64,000 bases of DNA. Origin: Gammaproteobacteria bacterium HGW-Gammaproteobacteria-1. Lineage in GTDB: Bacteria; Pseudomonadota; Gammaproteobacteria; Thiohalomonadales; Thiohalomonadaceae. Every line of letters starts with the position of its first letter. Position 1 is the first letter of the stretch. Both the position numbers and the translations under genes were made by a program. The DNA lies in contig PGZL01000007.1 of assembly GCA_002840095.1 (NCBI GenBank), positions 105,267 through 169,266 of the forward strand, given 5' to 3'. The notes under the pieces are model-generated. The model had not been told where the DNA came from. It saw only the letters and a program-made list of their open reading frames with translations, and made no database searches. Of the stretch, positions 1 through 7,008 are shown one piece after another.

Positions 1-179
1 GCAAGATTGAATTGCATCGGCCAGCCCTGGGGAAGGCAGCGCTGTTTCCCGCCGACCCGCAAATCATCGCCGTGGCCTGCGATGCGCCGCCGGCCGAAGG
101 CAGCGCGATCCCGCTGCTTGATCTCAACAACCCGGAAGAAGTTGCGGCATTTGTGCTGCGCACCATCGGCCGGCAATAA
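1..179 (+). CDS. mobB: MobB C-terminal fragment (molybdopterin-guanine dinucleotide biosynthesis)
   Basis: The open frame runs in from the left edge (first full codon at base 3) and stops at 177-179. The visible 58 residues begin KIELHRPALGK, the KIELHR signature of MobB, a GTP-binding protein that assists MobA in attaching GMP to molybdopterin. Only the C-terminal third is present because the window cuts it. It lies 38 bases upstream of moeA on the same strand, so the two probably form a molybdenum-cofactor operon. Identification rests on the short KIELHR segment and on the neighbour. Confidence 0.8.
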   Translation, partial: KIELHRPALGKAALFPADPQIIAVACDAPPAEGSAIPLLDLNNPEEVAAFVLRTIGRQ

Positions 180-217
180 TTCGACCAACAATACCCAGCC
201 AAGGAGTCGCAACAGCG

Positions 218-1465
218 ATGCCCCAGGACAAGAACGCCACACCCCGCGCCCCCCTGCTCACCGTCGAACAGGCGCTGGGCTACATCCGTGACAACCTGCA
301 ACCCATCGAGGGCTACGAACAACTGGCCCTGCGCGAAGCCCTGGGCCGCGTCCTCGCCGCCGACGTGCTTTCCCCCATCGACGTGCCGCCGCACGCCAAC
401 TCGGCCATGGACGGCTACGCCCTGCGCGCCGCGGATCTGCCCGCCGGCGGCGAGGTGACCCTGCGGGTCACCGGCACCGCCCTCGCCGGTCACCCGTTCA
501 GCGGCAGCGTCGGCGACGGGCAATGCGTGCGCATCATGACCGGCGCCAACGTACCGGCCGGCGCGAACACCGTGGTCATGCAGGAAGATGTGCGACGCGA
601 GGGCGATGTCATTCATGTCGGTGGCGGGCACAGACAGGGCGCGAACGTGCGCCTGCCCGGTGAGGATATCGCCACCGGTGCCACCGTGCTGGCCCGGGGC
701 CGGCAGCTGACGCCCGCCGATCTGGGCCTGCTCGCCTCGCTCGGCATCGCCGAGGTCCGCGTGGTGCGCCGCCTGCGGGTGGCGTTCTTCTCCACCGGCG
801 ACGAGCTGTGCTCTTTGGGAGAAATCCCCCGCGAAGGGCAAATCTACGACAGCAACCGTTACACGCTGCACGGCATGTTGCGCCGTCTCGGCGTCGAGAT
901 CATCGACATGGGTGTGGTGCGCGACCGGCGCGAGGACATCGCCGCCGCCTTCCGCCAGGGCGCTGCTGCGGCGGATGTCCTGATGACTTCCGGCGGTGTT
1001 TCCGTGGGCGACGCCGACTTCGTCAAGGAAACCCTGGATGCGCTGGGCAAGGTCAATTTCTGGAAGATCGCCATGAAGCCGGGCAAACCCCTGGCCTTCG
1101 GCCTGCTCGATCGCACGGCATTTTTCGGCCTGCCGGGAAATCCCGTGTCCTCCATGGCCACGTTCTACCAGATCGTCCAGCCGGCGCTGCGCCGATTGAC
1201 GGGACAGCAGGATCAGGCGCCTCTGCGCCTGCGTGTGCCCTGTGCAAGCCCGCTCAAGAAATCGGCGGGACGCGCCGACTTTCAGCGCGGCATTCTGGAA
1301 TATGACGGCGCAGGTCAGCTGACCGTGCGCAGCACCGGTCCGCAAGGGTCACACGTATTGAGTTCCATGAGCCGGGCAAACTGCTTCATCATTCTGCCGG
1401 CGGAATGGGAAAATGTGGAGGCGGGAACAACAGTGGAAGTGGAACCCTTCGCCGGCCTGATTTGA
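218..1465 (+). CDS. moeA: Molybdopterin molybdenumtransferase MoeA
   Basis: This 415-residue protein matches MoeA in length and order. It has an N-terminal segment with ANSAMDGYAL (about residues 63-72), the MTGANVPAGANTVVMQED stretch, and a central MoCF-like domain with STGDEL, YDSNRYTL and TSGGVSVGD motifs. A PGKPLAFG/GLPGNPVSS segment follows and then the C-terminal beta domain. MoeA inserts molybdate into adenylylated molybdopterin in the cytoplasm. The ATG at 218 is preceded by AAGGAG at 201-206. It follows mobB directly, which supports cofactor biosynthesis. Confidence 0.96.
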   Translation: MPQDKNATPRAPLLTVEQALGYIRDNLQPIEGYEQLALREALGRVLAADVLSPIDVPPHANSAMDGYALRAADLPAGGEVTLRVTGTALAGHPFSGSVGDGQCVRIMTGANVPAGANTVVMQEDVRREGDVIHVGGGHRQGANVRLPGEDIATGATVLARGRQLTPADLGLLASLGIAEVRVVRRLRVAFFSTGDELCSLGEIPREGQIYDSNRYTLHGMLRRLGVEIIDMGVVRDRREDIAAAFRQGAAAADVLMTSGGVSVGDADFVKETLDALGKVNFWKIAMKPGKPLAFGLLDRTAFFGLPGNPVSSMATFYQIVQPALRRLTGQQDQAPLRLRVPCASPLKKSAGRADFQRGILEYDGAGQLTVRSTGPQGSHVLSSMSRANCFIILPAEWENVEAGTTVEVEPFAGLI

Positions 1466-1491
1466 CCGGGCGCGGGGACCACAAAGAAGAA

Positions 1492-1515
1492 GGCCACCGT
1501 CCGAAGACGGTGGCC
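1492..1515 (-). terminator. Rho-independent terminator with C(UUCG)G loop
   Basis: A nine-base stem (1492-1500 with 1507-1515) encloses a loop that reads CTTCGG on the minus strand, the very stable UUCG tetraloop. On the minus strand it is followed by TTCTTCTTT, so it fits termination of the histone-H1-like gene ending at 1523. It also lies 26 bases after the moeA stop and may stop both convergent transcripts. Confidence 0.8.
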
Positions 1516-1522
1516 TGGTTCA

Positions 1523-1951
1523 TCAAGCGGCCGCTTTAACGACGCGCTTTTTACGCGCCGGCTTGCGCTTGGCCTTCTTTGCCGCAACCTTGGCGTGCTT
1601 CTTGTCGTAAGCAGCCACGGCCTTGGCGATGACGGCCTGACGACCCTCATAAGCCTTTTCTTCATCCAGCACTGCCTTCAGGCGTGCCTTGGCTTCCGCC
1701 ACGGCAGCACGCAACTTGGCGCGCATGACCTTCTCCGCCTGGTCTGCCTTCTTCTTCTGGGCAACCAGACGAGTCTTCACGGCCTTGGCCTGTGCATTCA
1801 TCTTCTTCACGGTAGCCCGGACCGCCTTCTTGCTCGCGGTCTTGACGGTGGAGCGGCGCACTGCCTTCTTCGGCGCAGCGGCCTTGGCAGTGGCAGCCTT
1901 CTTGGTACGAACGCTTTTCTTGGCAACGGCACGTCGTGCAACTTTCGGCAT
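1523..1951 (-). CDS. Histone H1-like, Lys/Ala-rich nucleoid protein
   Basis: This 142-residue protein is dominated by alanine and lysine. It has low-complexity basic tails at both ends (KKAVRR, AAKKAKRKPARKK) and a more helical middle containing acidic residues (residues about 65-105, VLDEEKAYEGRQ). This resembles bacterial histone-H1-like proteins such as AlgP/HctA types, which bind and compact DNA, but low-complexity similarity is weak evidence for one named family. The start is fixed by AAGGAG upstream and a good sigma-70 promoter. It is divergent from lon and convergent with moeA. DNA binding is inferred from composition. Confidence 0.75.
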   Translation of the reverse strand: MPKVARRAVAKKSVRTKKAATAKAAAPKKAVRRSTVKTASKKAVRATVKKMNAQAKAVKTRLVAQKKKADQAEKVMRAKLRAAVAEAKARLKAVLDEEKAYEGRQAVIAKAVAAYDKKHAKVAAKKAKRKPARKKRVVKAAA

Positions 1952-1995
1952 GGCAACTCTTCTCCTTGTGTTAGTAGAGACACATGTCGAAAAAC

Positions 1996-2023
1996 ATTAT
2001 AAACATAAACTTAAATGTAACAA
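1996..2023 (-). promoter_or_regulatory. Sigma-70 promoter for the histone-H1-like gene
   Basis: Read on the minus strand, TTGTTA (2023-2018) and a perfect TATAAT (2001-1996) are separated by 16 bases, in an unusually AT-rich island within a GC-rich region. It lies about 45 bases upstream of the start at 1951, which also has an AAGGAG ribosome site. Confidence 0.7.
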
Positions 2024-2118
2024 GCAAACTTGCAATATTTTTTCAAGCAAAAAATGATCTGCATCGCACCGGCCGCGTCGCTGACGCATGTGATGTCCGT
2101 CGTTCGACACCTCACGGA

Positions 2119-2150
2119 CTTGTGCAACCGGTGCTCCGCACCCTATATAT
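2119..2150 (+). promoter_or_regulatory. Possible sigma-32 (heat shock) promoter for lon
   Basis: CTTGTG (2119-2124) is followed after 16 bases by CCCTATATAT (2141-2150), a partial match to CTTGAAA-N11-16-CCCCATnT. It lies 80 bases upstream of the lon start. The match is much weaker than the one in front of htpG, so this is tentative. Confidence 0.35.
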
Positions 2151-2229
2151 TGATCTGTACAGTTATGCGACAGACTGGAAATTTCTGAGTCCCACGACTG
2201 CCGTTGGGCCGCAACAAGGAACAACAATC

Positions 2230-4638
2230 ATGGCCGACAATGAACCGCTCGAACCGGAAATACTGCCCCAGAAAGGCGCCGGCACCGTCTCCTCGGAGCT
2301 GGCGATCAGCGCCGGCGTGCTGCCCACCACGCTCTATCTTCTGCCGCTGAACGACCGCCCGTTCTTTCCCGCGCAGGCGTTTCCGGTAGTGATGGACGAA
2401 CAGCCCTGGCTCGAAACCATCGAGCACGTCGGCGATCACCCCCATCACATGGCCGGACTGGTGCTCACCCGCGGCGGCGATCCGGAACACCTCACGCCGG
2501 AAGATTTCTACCGCATCGGCAGCATGGTGCGCGTCCACAACCCGACCCGATCCGGAGGAAAAATCCAGTTCATCGCCGAGGGTATCCAGCGCTTCCGTAT
2601 CGTCAAATGGCTGTCGCACAAGCCGCCGTTCATGGTCCAGGTGGAATATCCGGCGGAAAAGCAGCTCAAAAACGACGATAAGCTCAAGGCCTACGCCATG
2701 GCCATCATCAACACGCTGAAGGAGCTGATTCCGCTCAATCCGCTCTACAGCGAGGAGCTGAAATACTTCCTCAGCCGCTTCAGCCCCAATGAACCCTCGC
2801 CGCTGGCCGATTTCGCCGCCGCACTCACCACCGCCAAGGCCGAGGAGCTGCAGCAGGTGCTGGAACTGTTCCCAGTGCTGCCGCGCATGGAAAAGGTGCT
2901 GGTGCTGATCAAGAAGGAGCTGGACGTGGCCCGCCTGCAATCGCAGATCCGCGAACGGGTGGATGAGCGCATGAGCGAGCAGCAGCGAAAATTCTTCCTG
3001 CGCGAACAGCTCAAGGAGATACAGAAGGAACTGGGCCTGGAAAAGGACGACCGCACCGCCGATGTGGACCGGTTTCGGGCCCGTCTGGCCAAGCTGACCC
3101 TGCCCGCGGCGGCGCGCAAGCGGATCGACGACGAGTTGCAGAAGCTTTCCATCCTGGAGGTGGGCTCGCCGGAATACACCGTTACCCGCAACTACCTGGA
3201 CTGGGTGACCGCCCTGCCCTGGGGGGTGTATTCGACCGATAGGCTGGAGCTGAAGCGGGCCCGCCGCATCCTCGACCAGGATCACGACGGCCTCGAGGAA
3301 GTGAAGCAGCGCATCATCGAGTTTCTTGCCGTCGGAGTGCTCCGGGGCGAAGTGGCGGGTTCCATCCTGCTGCTGGTCGGCCCGCCCGGCGTAGGCAAGA
3401 CCTCCATCGGCCGCTCCATCGCCAACACCCTGGGGCGCAAGTTCTTTCGGTTCTCCCTCGGCGGCATGCGCGACGAGGCCGAAATAAAGGGACATCGCCG
3501 CACCTACATCGGCGCCATGCCGGGCAAATTCGTGCAGGCCATCAAGGAGGCTGAGACGGCCAATCCGGTAATCATGCTGGATGAAATCGACAAGATCGGG
3601 GCATCCTACCAGGGCGATCCCGCCTCGGCCCTGCTGGAGGTGCTCGATCCGGAGCAGAACAGTGACTTTCTCGATCACTATCTGGATCTGCGCTTCGATC
3701 TGTCCAAGGTGCTGTTCGTCTGCACCGCCAACCAGCTCGATACGATACCGCCGCCCCTGCTCGACCGCATGGAGGTGATACGCCTCTCCGGTTACATCAC
3801 TGAAGAAAAGCTGGCCATCGCCACCCACCACCTGTGGCCGAAGCAGCTGCAAAAGGCGGGGCTGAAGCCCAGCCAGCTGAAGATATCCGACAGTGCATTA
3901 CGCAAGGTGATCGAGGGCTATGCGCGCGAGGCCGGTGTGCGCAACCTGGAGAAGCAACTGGGCCGTATCGTGCGCAAGGCGGTGGTGCGCATCGTGGGGG
4001 GCGAGAAAGGTCCGATCCGTGTCGGCCCCAAGAGCATCGAGGATTTACTGGGCAAGCCGGTGTTCCACCGTGAAAAGCCGCTCACCGGCATCGGCGTGGT
4101 GACCGGGCTGGCCTGGACCGCCATGGGCGGTGCCACCCTCAGCATCGAGGCGACGTTGGTCCACAGCAAGAATCGCGGCTTCAAACTGACTGGAAAGCTG
4201 GGCGAGGTGATGCGCGAGTCGGCCGAAATCGCCTACAGCTACATCGCCTCGCATCTGAAGCAGTACGAGGGTGATCCGGCCTTCTTCGACGAGGCCTTCG
4301 TCCACCTGCACGTGCCGGAAGGCGCCACGCCCAAGGACGGTCCCAGTGCCGGCGTCACCATGGCCACCGCCCTGCTGTCGCTGGCGCGCAAGGAGCGCAT
4401 CAAACGTCCCCTCGCCATGACCGGCGAGCTTACCCTGACCGGTCAGGTGCTGCCGGTGGGCGGCATAAGGGAAAAGGTGATCGCCGCCCGGCGCATCGGG
4501 GTGATGGAGCTGATTCTGCCGGAAGCCAACCGCGGCGATTTCGAGGAGCTTCCCGCCCACATCCGCAAGGGGGTCACCGTCCACTTCGCCCACCACTACC
4601 GCGACGTAGCCGGGGTGGTGTTCGGCATCGGAACCTAA
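2230..4638 (+). CDS. lon: ATP-dependent Lon protease
   Basis: This 802-residue protein has all Lon domains. There is an N-terminal substrate-binding LON domain (about residues 35-230, starting LYLLPLNDRPFFP), a coiled segment and an AAA+ module. Walker A is GPPGVGKT near residue 384 and Walker B is IMLDEID. The C-terminal protease has catalytic Ser706 in KDGPSAG and Lys749, 43 residues apart as in E. coli Lon. It degrades misfolded and regulatory proteins. The frame stays open upstream to 1984, but the ATG at 2230, with AAGGAACAACA before it, gives a normal N terminus. The divergent neighbour encodes a DNA-compacting protein, a possible Lon substrate (speculative). Confidence 0.96.
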   Translation: MADNEPLEPEILPQKGAGTVSSELAISAGVLPTTLYLLPLNDRPFFPAQAFPVVMDEQPWLETIEHVGDHPHHMAGLVLTRGGDPEHLTPEDFYRIGSMVRVHNPTRSGGKIQFIAEGIQRFRIVKWLSHKPPFMVQVEYPAEKQLKNDDKLKAYAMAIINTLKELIPLNPLYSEELKYFLSRFSPNEPSPLADFAAALTTAKAEELQQVLELFPVLPRMEKVLVLIKKELDVARLQSQIRERVDERMSEQQRKFFLREQLKEIQKELGLEKDDRTADVDRFRARLAKLTLPAAARKRIDDELQKLSILEVGSPEYTVTRNYLDWVTALPWGVYSTDRLELKRARRILDQDHDGLEEVKQRIIEFLAVGVLRGEVAGSILLLVGPPGVGKTSIGRSIANTLGRKFFRFSLGGMRDEAEIKGHRRTYIGAMPGKFVQAIKEAETANPVIMLDEIDKIGASYQGDPASALLEVLDPEQNSDFLDHYLDLRFDLSKVLFVCTANQLDTIPPPLLDRMEVIRLSGYITEEKLAIATHHLWPKQLQKAGLKPSQLKISDSALRKVIEGYAREAGVRNLEKQLGRIVRKAVVRIVGGEKGPIRVGPKSIEDLLGKPVFHREKPLTGIGVVTGLAWTAMGGATLSIEATLVHSKNRGFKLTGKLGEVMRESAEIAYSYIASHLKQYEGDPAFFDEAFVHLHVPEGATPKDGPSAGVTMATALLSLARKERIKRPLAMTGELTLTGQVLPVGGIREKVIAARRIGVMELILPEANRGDFEELPAHIRKGVTVHFAHHYRDVAGVVFGIGT

Positions 4639-4648
4639 AAACCGATCT

Positions 4649-4702
4649 GCCGCGGAGACGCAGAGAACACAGAAATTTCTCTGCGCCTCTGCGGCTCTGC
4701 GA
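4649..4702. repeat. CGCAGAGN word-repeat hairpin
   Basis: Left arm 4651-4675 contains octamer words of the form CGCAGAGN. Right arm 4676-4702 carries the same words inverted (CTCTGCGC, CTCTGCGG, CTCTGCG). The arms pair over about 25 bases with a few mismatches and almost no loop. It sits between the convergent lon and hemH stops, where it could act as a bidirectional terminator. The same word recurs near 5731, 19548, 61114 and 61251. Confidence 0.85.
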
Positions 4703-4721
4703 CAGTGGGTTTAATTCATAC

Positions 4722-5714
4722 CTACCCCAGGCACAGCTCCTGCGCCACGACGGCGGCCAGGGCGGCGATGTGGTCGGGGCGATCGTTGAGGGCGGGGATG
4801 TAGTGGAACGCCTCGCCGCCGGCGTGCAGGAACACCTCGCGGTTCTCTTCGGCGATCTCTTCCAGGGTTTCCAGGCAGTCGGCGGAAAAGCCGGGGCAGA
4901 TCACCTGCACCCGTTTGACGCCGGCGGCGGGCAACTGCCGGAGCACTTCGTCGGTATAGGGTTGCAGCCAGGGTTCGCGGCCGAAGCGGGACTGGAAGGT
5001 CACCTGCCAGGCATCCTCCGCCAGGCCGAGACGTTCCGCCGTGAGGCGGGCGGTGGCGAGGCATTGCCGGTAATAGGGATCGCCCTCGCTGCGAAAGCGC
5101 TCGGGCGTGCCGTGGAAGGAAAACAGTAGGCGCTGCACGGGTTCAGCGTTCTGCCGCGCCTCGCGTATCGAGGCGGCCAGGGCATCGATATAGGCCGGCC
5201 CGGTATGGTAGTCGGCCACGAAACGCAATGCGGGGACGTCGCGTCGCGCGCGCAACGCCGCCGCCACGGCATCGAGGGTGGAGGCAGTGGTGGAACAGGA
5301 ATTCTGCGGATAAAGCGGCAACACCAACACCTGCTGCACACCGGCGGCGCGCAACTCCTCCAGCGCCGCCGCAATGGACGGATTGCCGTAGCGCATGCCG
5401 AGAACCACCTGGGTGCGCCCCGGCCAGCGGGCCTCCAGCAGCTGTTGCAGCAGCTCACGCTGCCGCCGGGCGATGCTCAACAGCGGCGAACCGTCGGCGG
5501 TCCACACCTTGCGATACAGCGCGGCCGAACGGGCCGGCCGGGTACGCAGGATGACGCCGTGCAGGATCAGCCACCACAGCGGCCGCGGCACGTCCACCAC
5601 GCGGCGGTCCCAGAGGAATTCGGCCAGATAGCGGCGTAAAGCGGACGGTGTCGGCGCGTCCGGCGTGCCCAGATTGGTCAGCAGTATGCCGAGCGGTGCG
5701 GTCGAGTCAGTCAT
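4722..5714 (-). CDS. hemH: Ferrochelatase
   Basis: This 330-residue protein matches ferrochelatase (about 320 in E. coli), which inserts Fe2+ into protoporphyrin IX as the last step of haem synthesis. It starts with the typical GILLTNLGTPDAP and has the GMRYGNPSI and LPLYPQ motifs. The active-site histidine is His201 in SFHGTP, and a conserved glutamate lies in TFQSRFGREPWL. It is convergent with lon and preceded by dsrS, 60 bases away, on the same strand. No haem neighbours are visible. Confidence 0.97.
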   Translation of the reverse strand: MTDSTAPLGILLTNLGTPDAPTPSALRRYLAEFLWDRRVVDVPRPLWWLILHGVILRTRPARSAALYRKVWTADGSPLLSIARRQRELLQQLLEARWPGRTQVVLGMRYGNPSIAAALEELRAAGVQQVLVLPLYPQNSCSTTASTLDAVAAALRARRDVPALRFVADYHTGPAYIDALAASIREARQNAEPVQRLLFSFHGTPERFRSEGDPYYRQCLATARLTAERLGLAEDAWQVTFQSRFGREPWLQPYTDEVLRQLPAAGVKRVQVICPGFSADCLETLEEIAEENREVFLHAGGEAFHYIPALNDRPDHIAALAAVVAQELCLG

Positions 5715-5730
5715 GTGGGGAAATCTTACT

Positions 5731-5758
5731 CCCTCTGCGTCCTCTGCGTCTCTGCGAC
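5731..5758. repeat. Single-arm CGCAGAGN word repeat
   Basis: Three successive inverted words (CTCTGCGTC, CTCTGCGT, CTCTGCGA) lie in the short gap between the hemH start (5714) and the dsrS stop (5775). No opposite arm is present, so this is a half element. It is within what looks like a dsrS-hemH co-directional pair. Confidence 0.7.
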
Positions 5759-5774
5759 GAATTCTTTGAATTTG

Positions 5775-6890
5775 CTATGACAGTCGCCCGCGCAACACGG
5801 CGAATTGCTGCAGGATCGGCGTCACCACCGGCTCGATCTTCTTGCGCATCACGGTACCGACGGCGTCGCTGTGGGCGAAGATCGGCGTGATGATGGCCTC
5901 GTCGATATGCGCCAGGAACATCATGGCGCGCACTTCGGCCGCCAGTTCCGGCACGGCCTGCAACAGCTGGCACAACGGGCCGCCGGTCACGCCGCACAAT
6001 GATTCGACACTGGCGTTGATGGCCTCGATCTCGCGCAGGCCGGGGCCGACCGGCCGTGCGGCGCGAAAATAGCTGCCGATGGCATTGACCAGCGCGGTGA
6101 CGACATCCTGATCCGCCGGCCGTTGCAGCACATCGGCCCCCACCTCCAGAAAGGTCTGTCCCGGGCTGTCCAGCAATTTGAGCAGCAGGGCGGCATAGGG
6201 ATTATCCGTCACCAGCGGCGCCAGCACCGGCCGATACTGTTCCAGGTCCGGGCGCGCCGCGACGGGATCGGGCAGCACATCAGGCAGGGTGGCGAGAAAG
6301 CCGACGCGATAGGTCTTGCGGGTACGGCCGCTGTCCCACAGTTTTTTACGGGTCGCGCTGCCGATCAGCCCCGGCTGCAACACCAGCCTCACGGTATCCA
6401 GCATGTCCTGGTGCTCGCTCTCGAAGGGCAGGTGCTCCACCAGAAACTCCGCCAACACCGGTCCCATGCGGCCGGCCACCACCACCGGATTTTCCAGCAT
6501 GCGCCGGGCATTCTCCGAATAGGGCGCCACCCACCAGGCGCGCCGCGCCAGTTCATCGGTCAGCTGGCGCGAACGGCTCACCGCCACCACCGCCTCCGGC
6601 TCGCCGATCATCAGCAGTTTGTCCAGGTCTTCGTTATTGATCTGGCCCATGCGGGTCCAGCGGCGCAGAAACACCGGATAACCACCGGGTGAGCCAAGCA
6701 CCTGCCCCGACAGCAACTCGCGCACCTGTTGCAGGTACTGTTCGTTGCGGCAGTTGGGGTTAAGCGTGACCTTGACCTCGCGCTCTCCCTGAAGTCCGTA
6801 CACGGTAAGGGTGTTTTCGTCGATACGGATCGCCTCGACGTTGGCGATGAGTACGTTGAGACGCAGGGCGTCTTCATTGGTCAACGACAT
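5775..6890 (-). CDS. dsrS: DsrS-like protein
   Basis: This 371-residue soluble protein has no signal peptide or membrane segment. It opens SLTNEDALRLNVLIAN and contains LGSPGGYPVFLRRWTRMGQ, GEPEAVVAVSRS and ARRAWWVAPYSENARRML. I recognise these as the DsrS family, named from sulfur-oxidation dsr clusters of purple sulfur bacteria, whose biochemical role is unknown. The ATG at 6890 has GGGAG upstream. A start 17 codons earlier is open but has a proline-rich, unlikely N terminus. No dsrABC genes are nearby. Family recognition is from memory; function stays open. Confidence 0.65.
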   Translation of the reverse strand: MSLTNEDALRLNVLIANVEAIRIDENTLTVYGLQGEREVKVTLNPNCRNEQYLQQVRELLSGQVLGSPGGYPVFLRRWTRMGQINNEDLDKLLMIGEPEAVVAVSRSRQLTDELARRAWWVAPYSENARRMLENPVVVAGRMGPVLAEFLVEHLPFESEHQDMLDTVRLVLQPGLIGSATRKKLWDSGRTRKTYRVGFLATLPDVLPDPVAARPDLEQYRPVLAPLVTDNPYAALLLKLLDSPGQTFLEVGADVLQRPADQDVVTALVNAIGSYFRAARPVGPGLREIEAINASVESLCGVTGGPLCQLLQAVPELAAEVRAMMFLAHIDEAIITPIFAHSDAVGTVMRKKIEPVVTPILQQFAVLRGRLS

Positions 6891-7008
6891 GCCTACTCCC
6901 GGAGCGGTGTCTGTGCGGCGCGCCGGTCCAGGCGCAACCATCCTCCCGGCCCGCGGATAAAATGGAGATGACCCGCCGGAACTTCAAGTGTTCCGCCCGG
7001 TACGGGCT

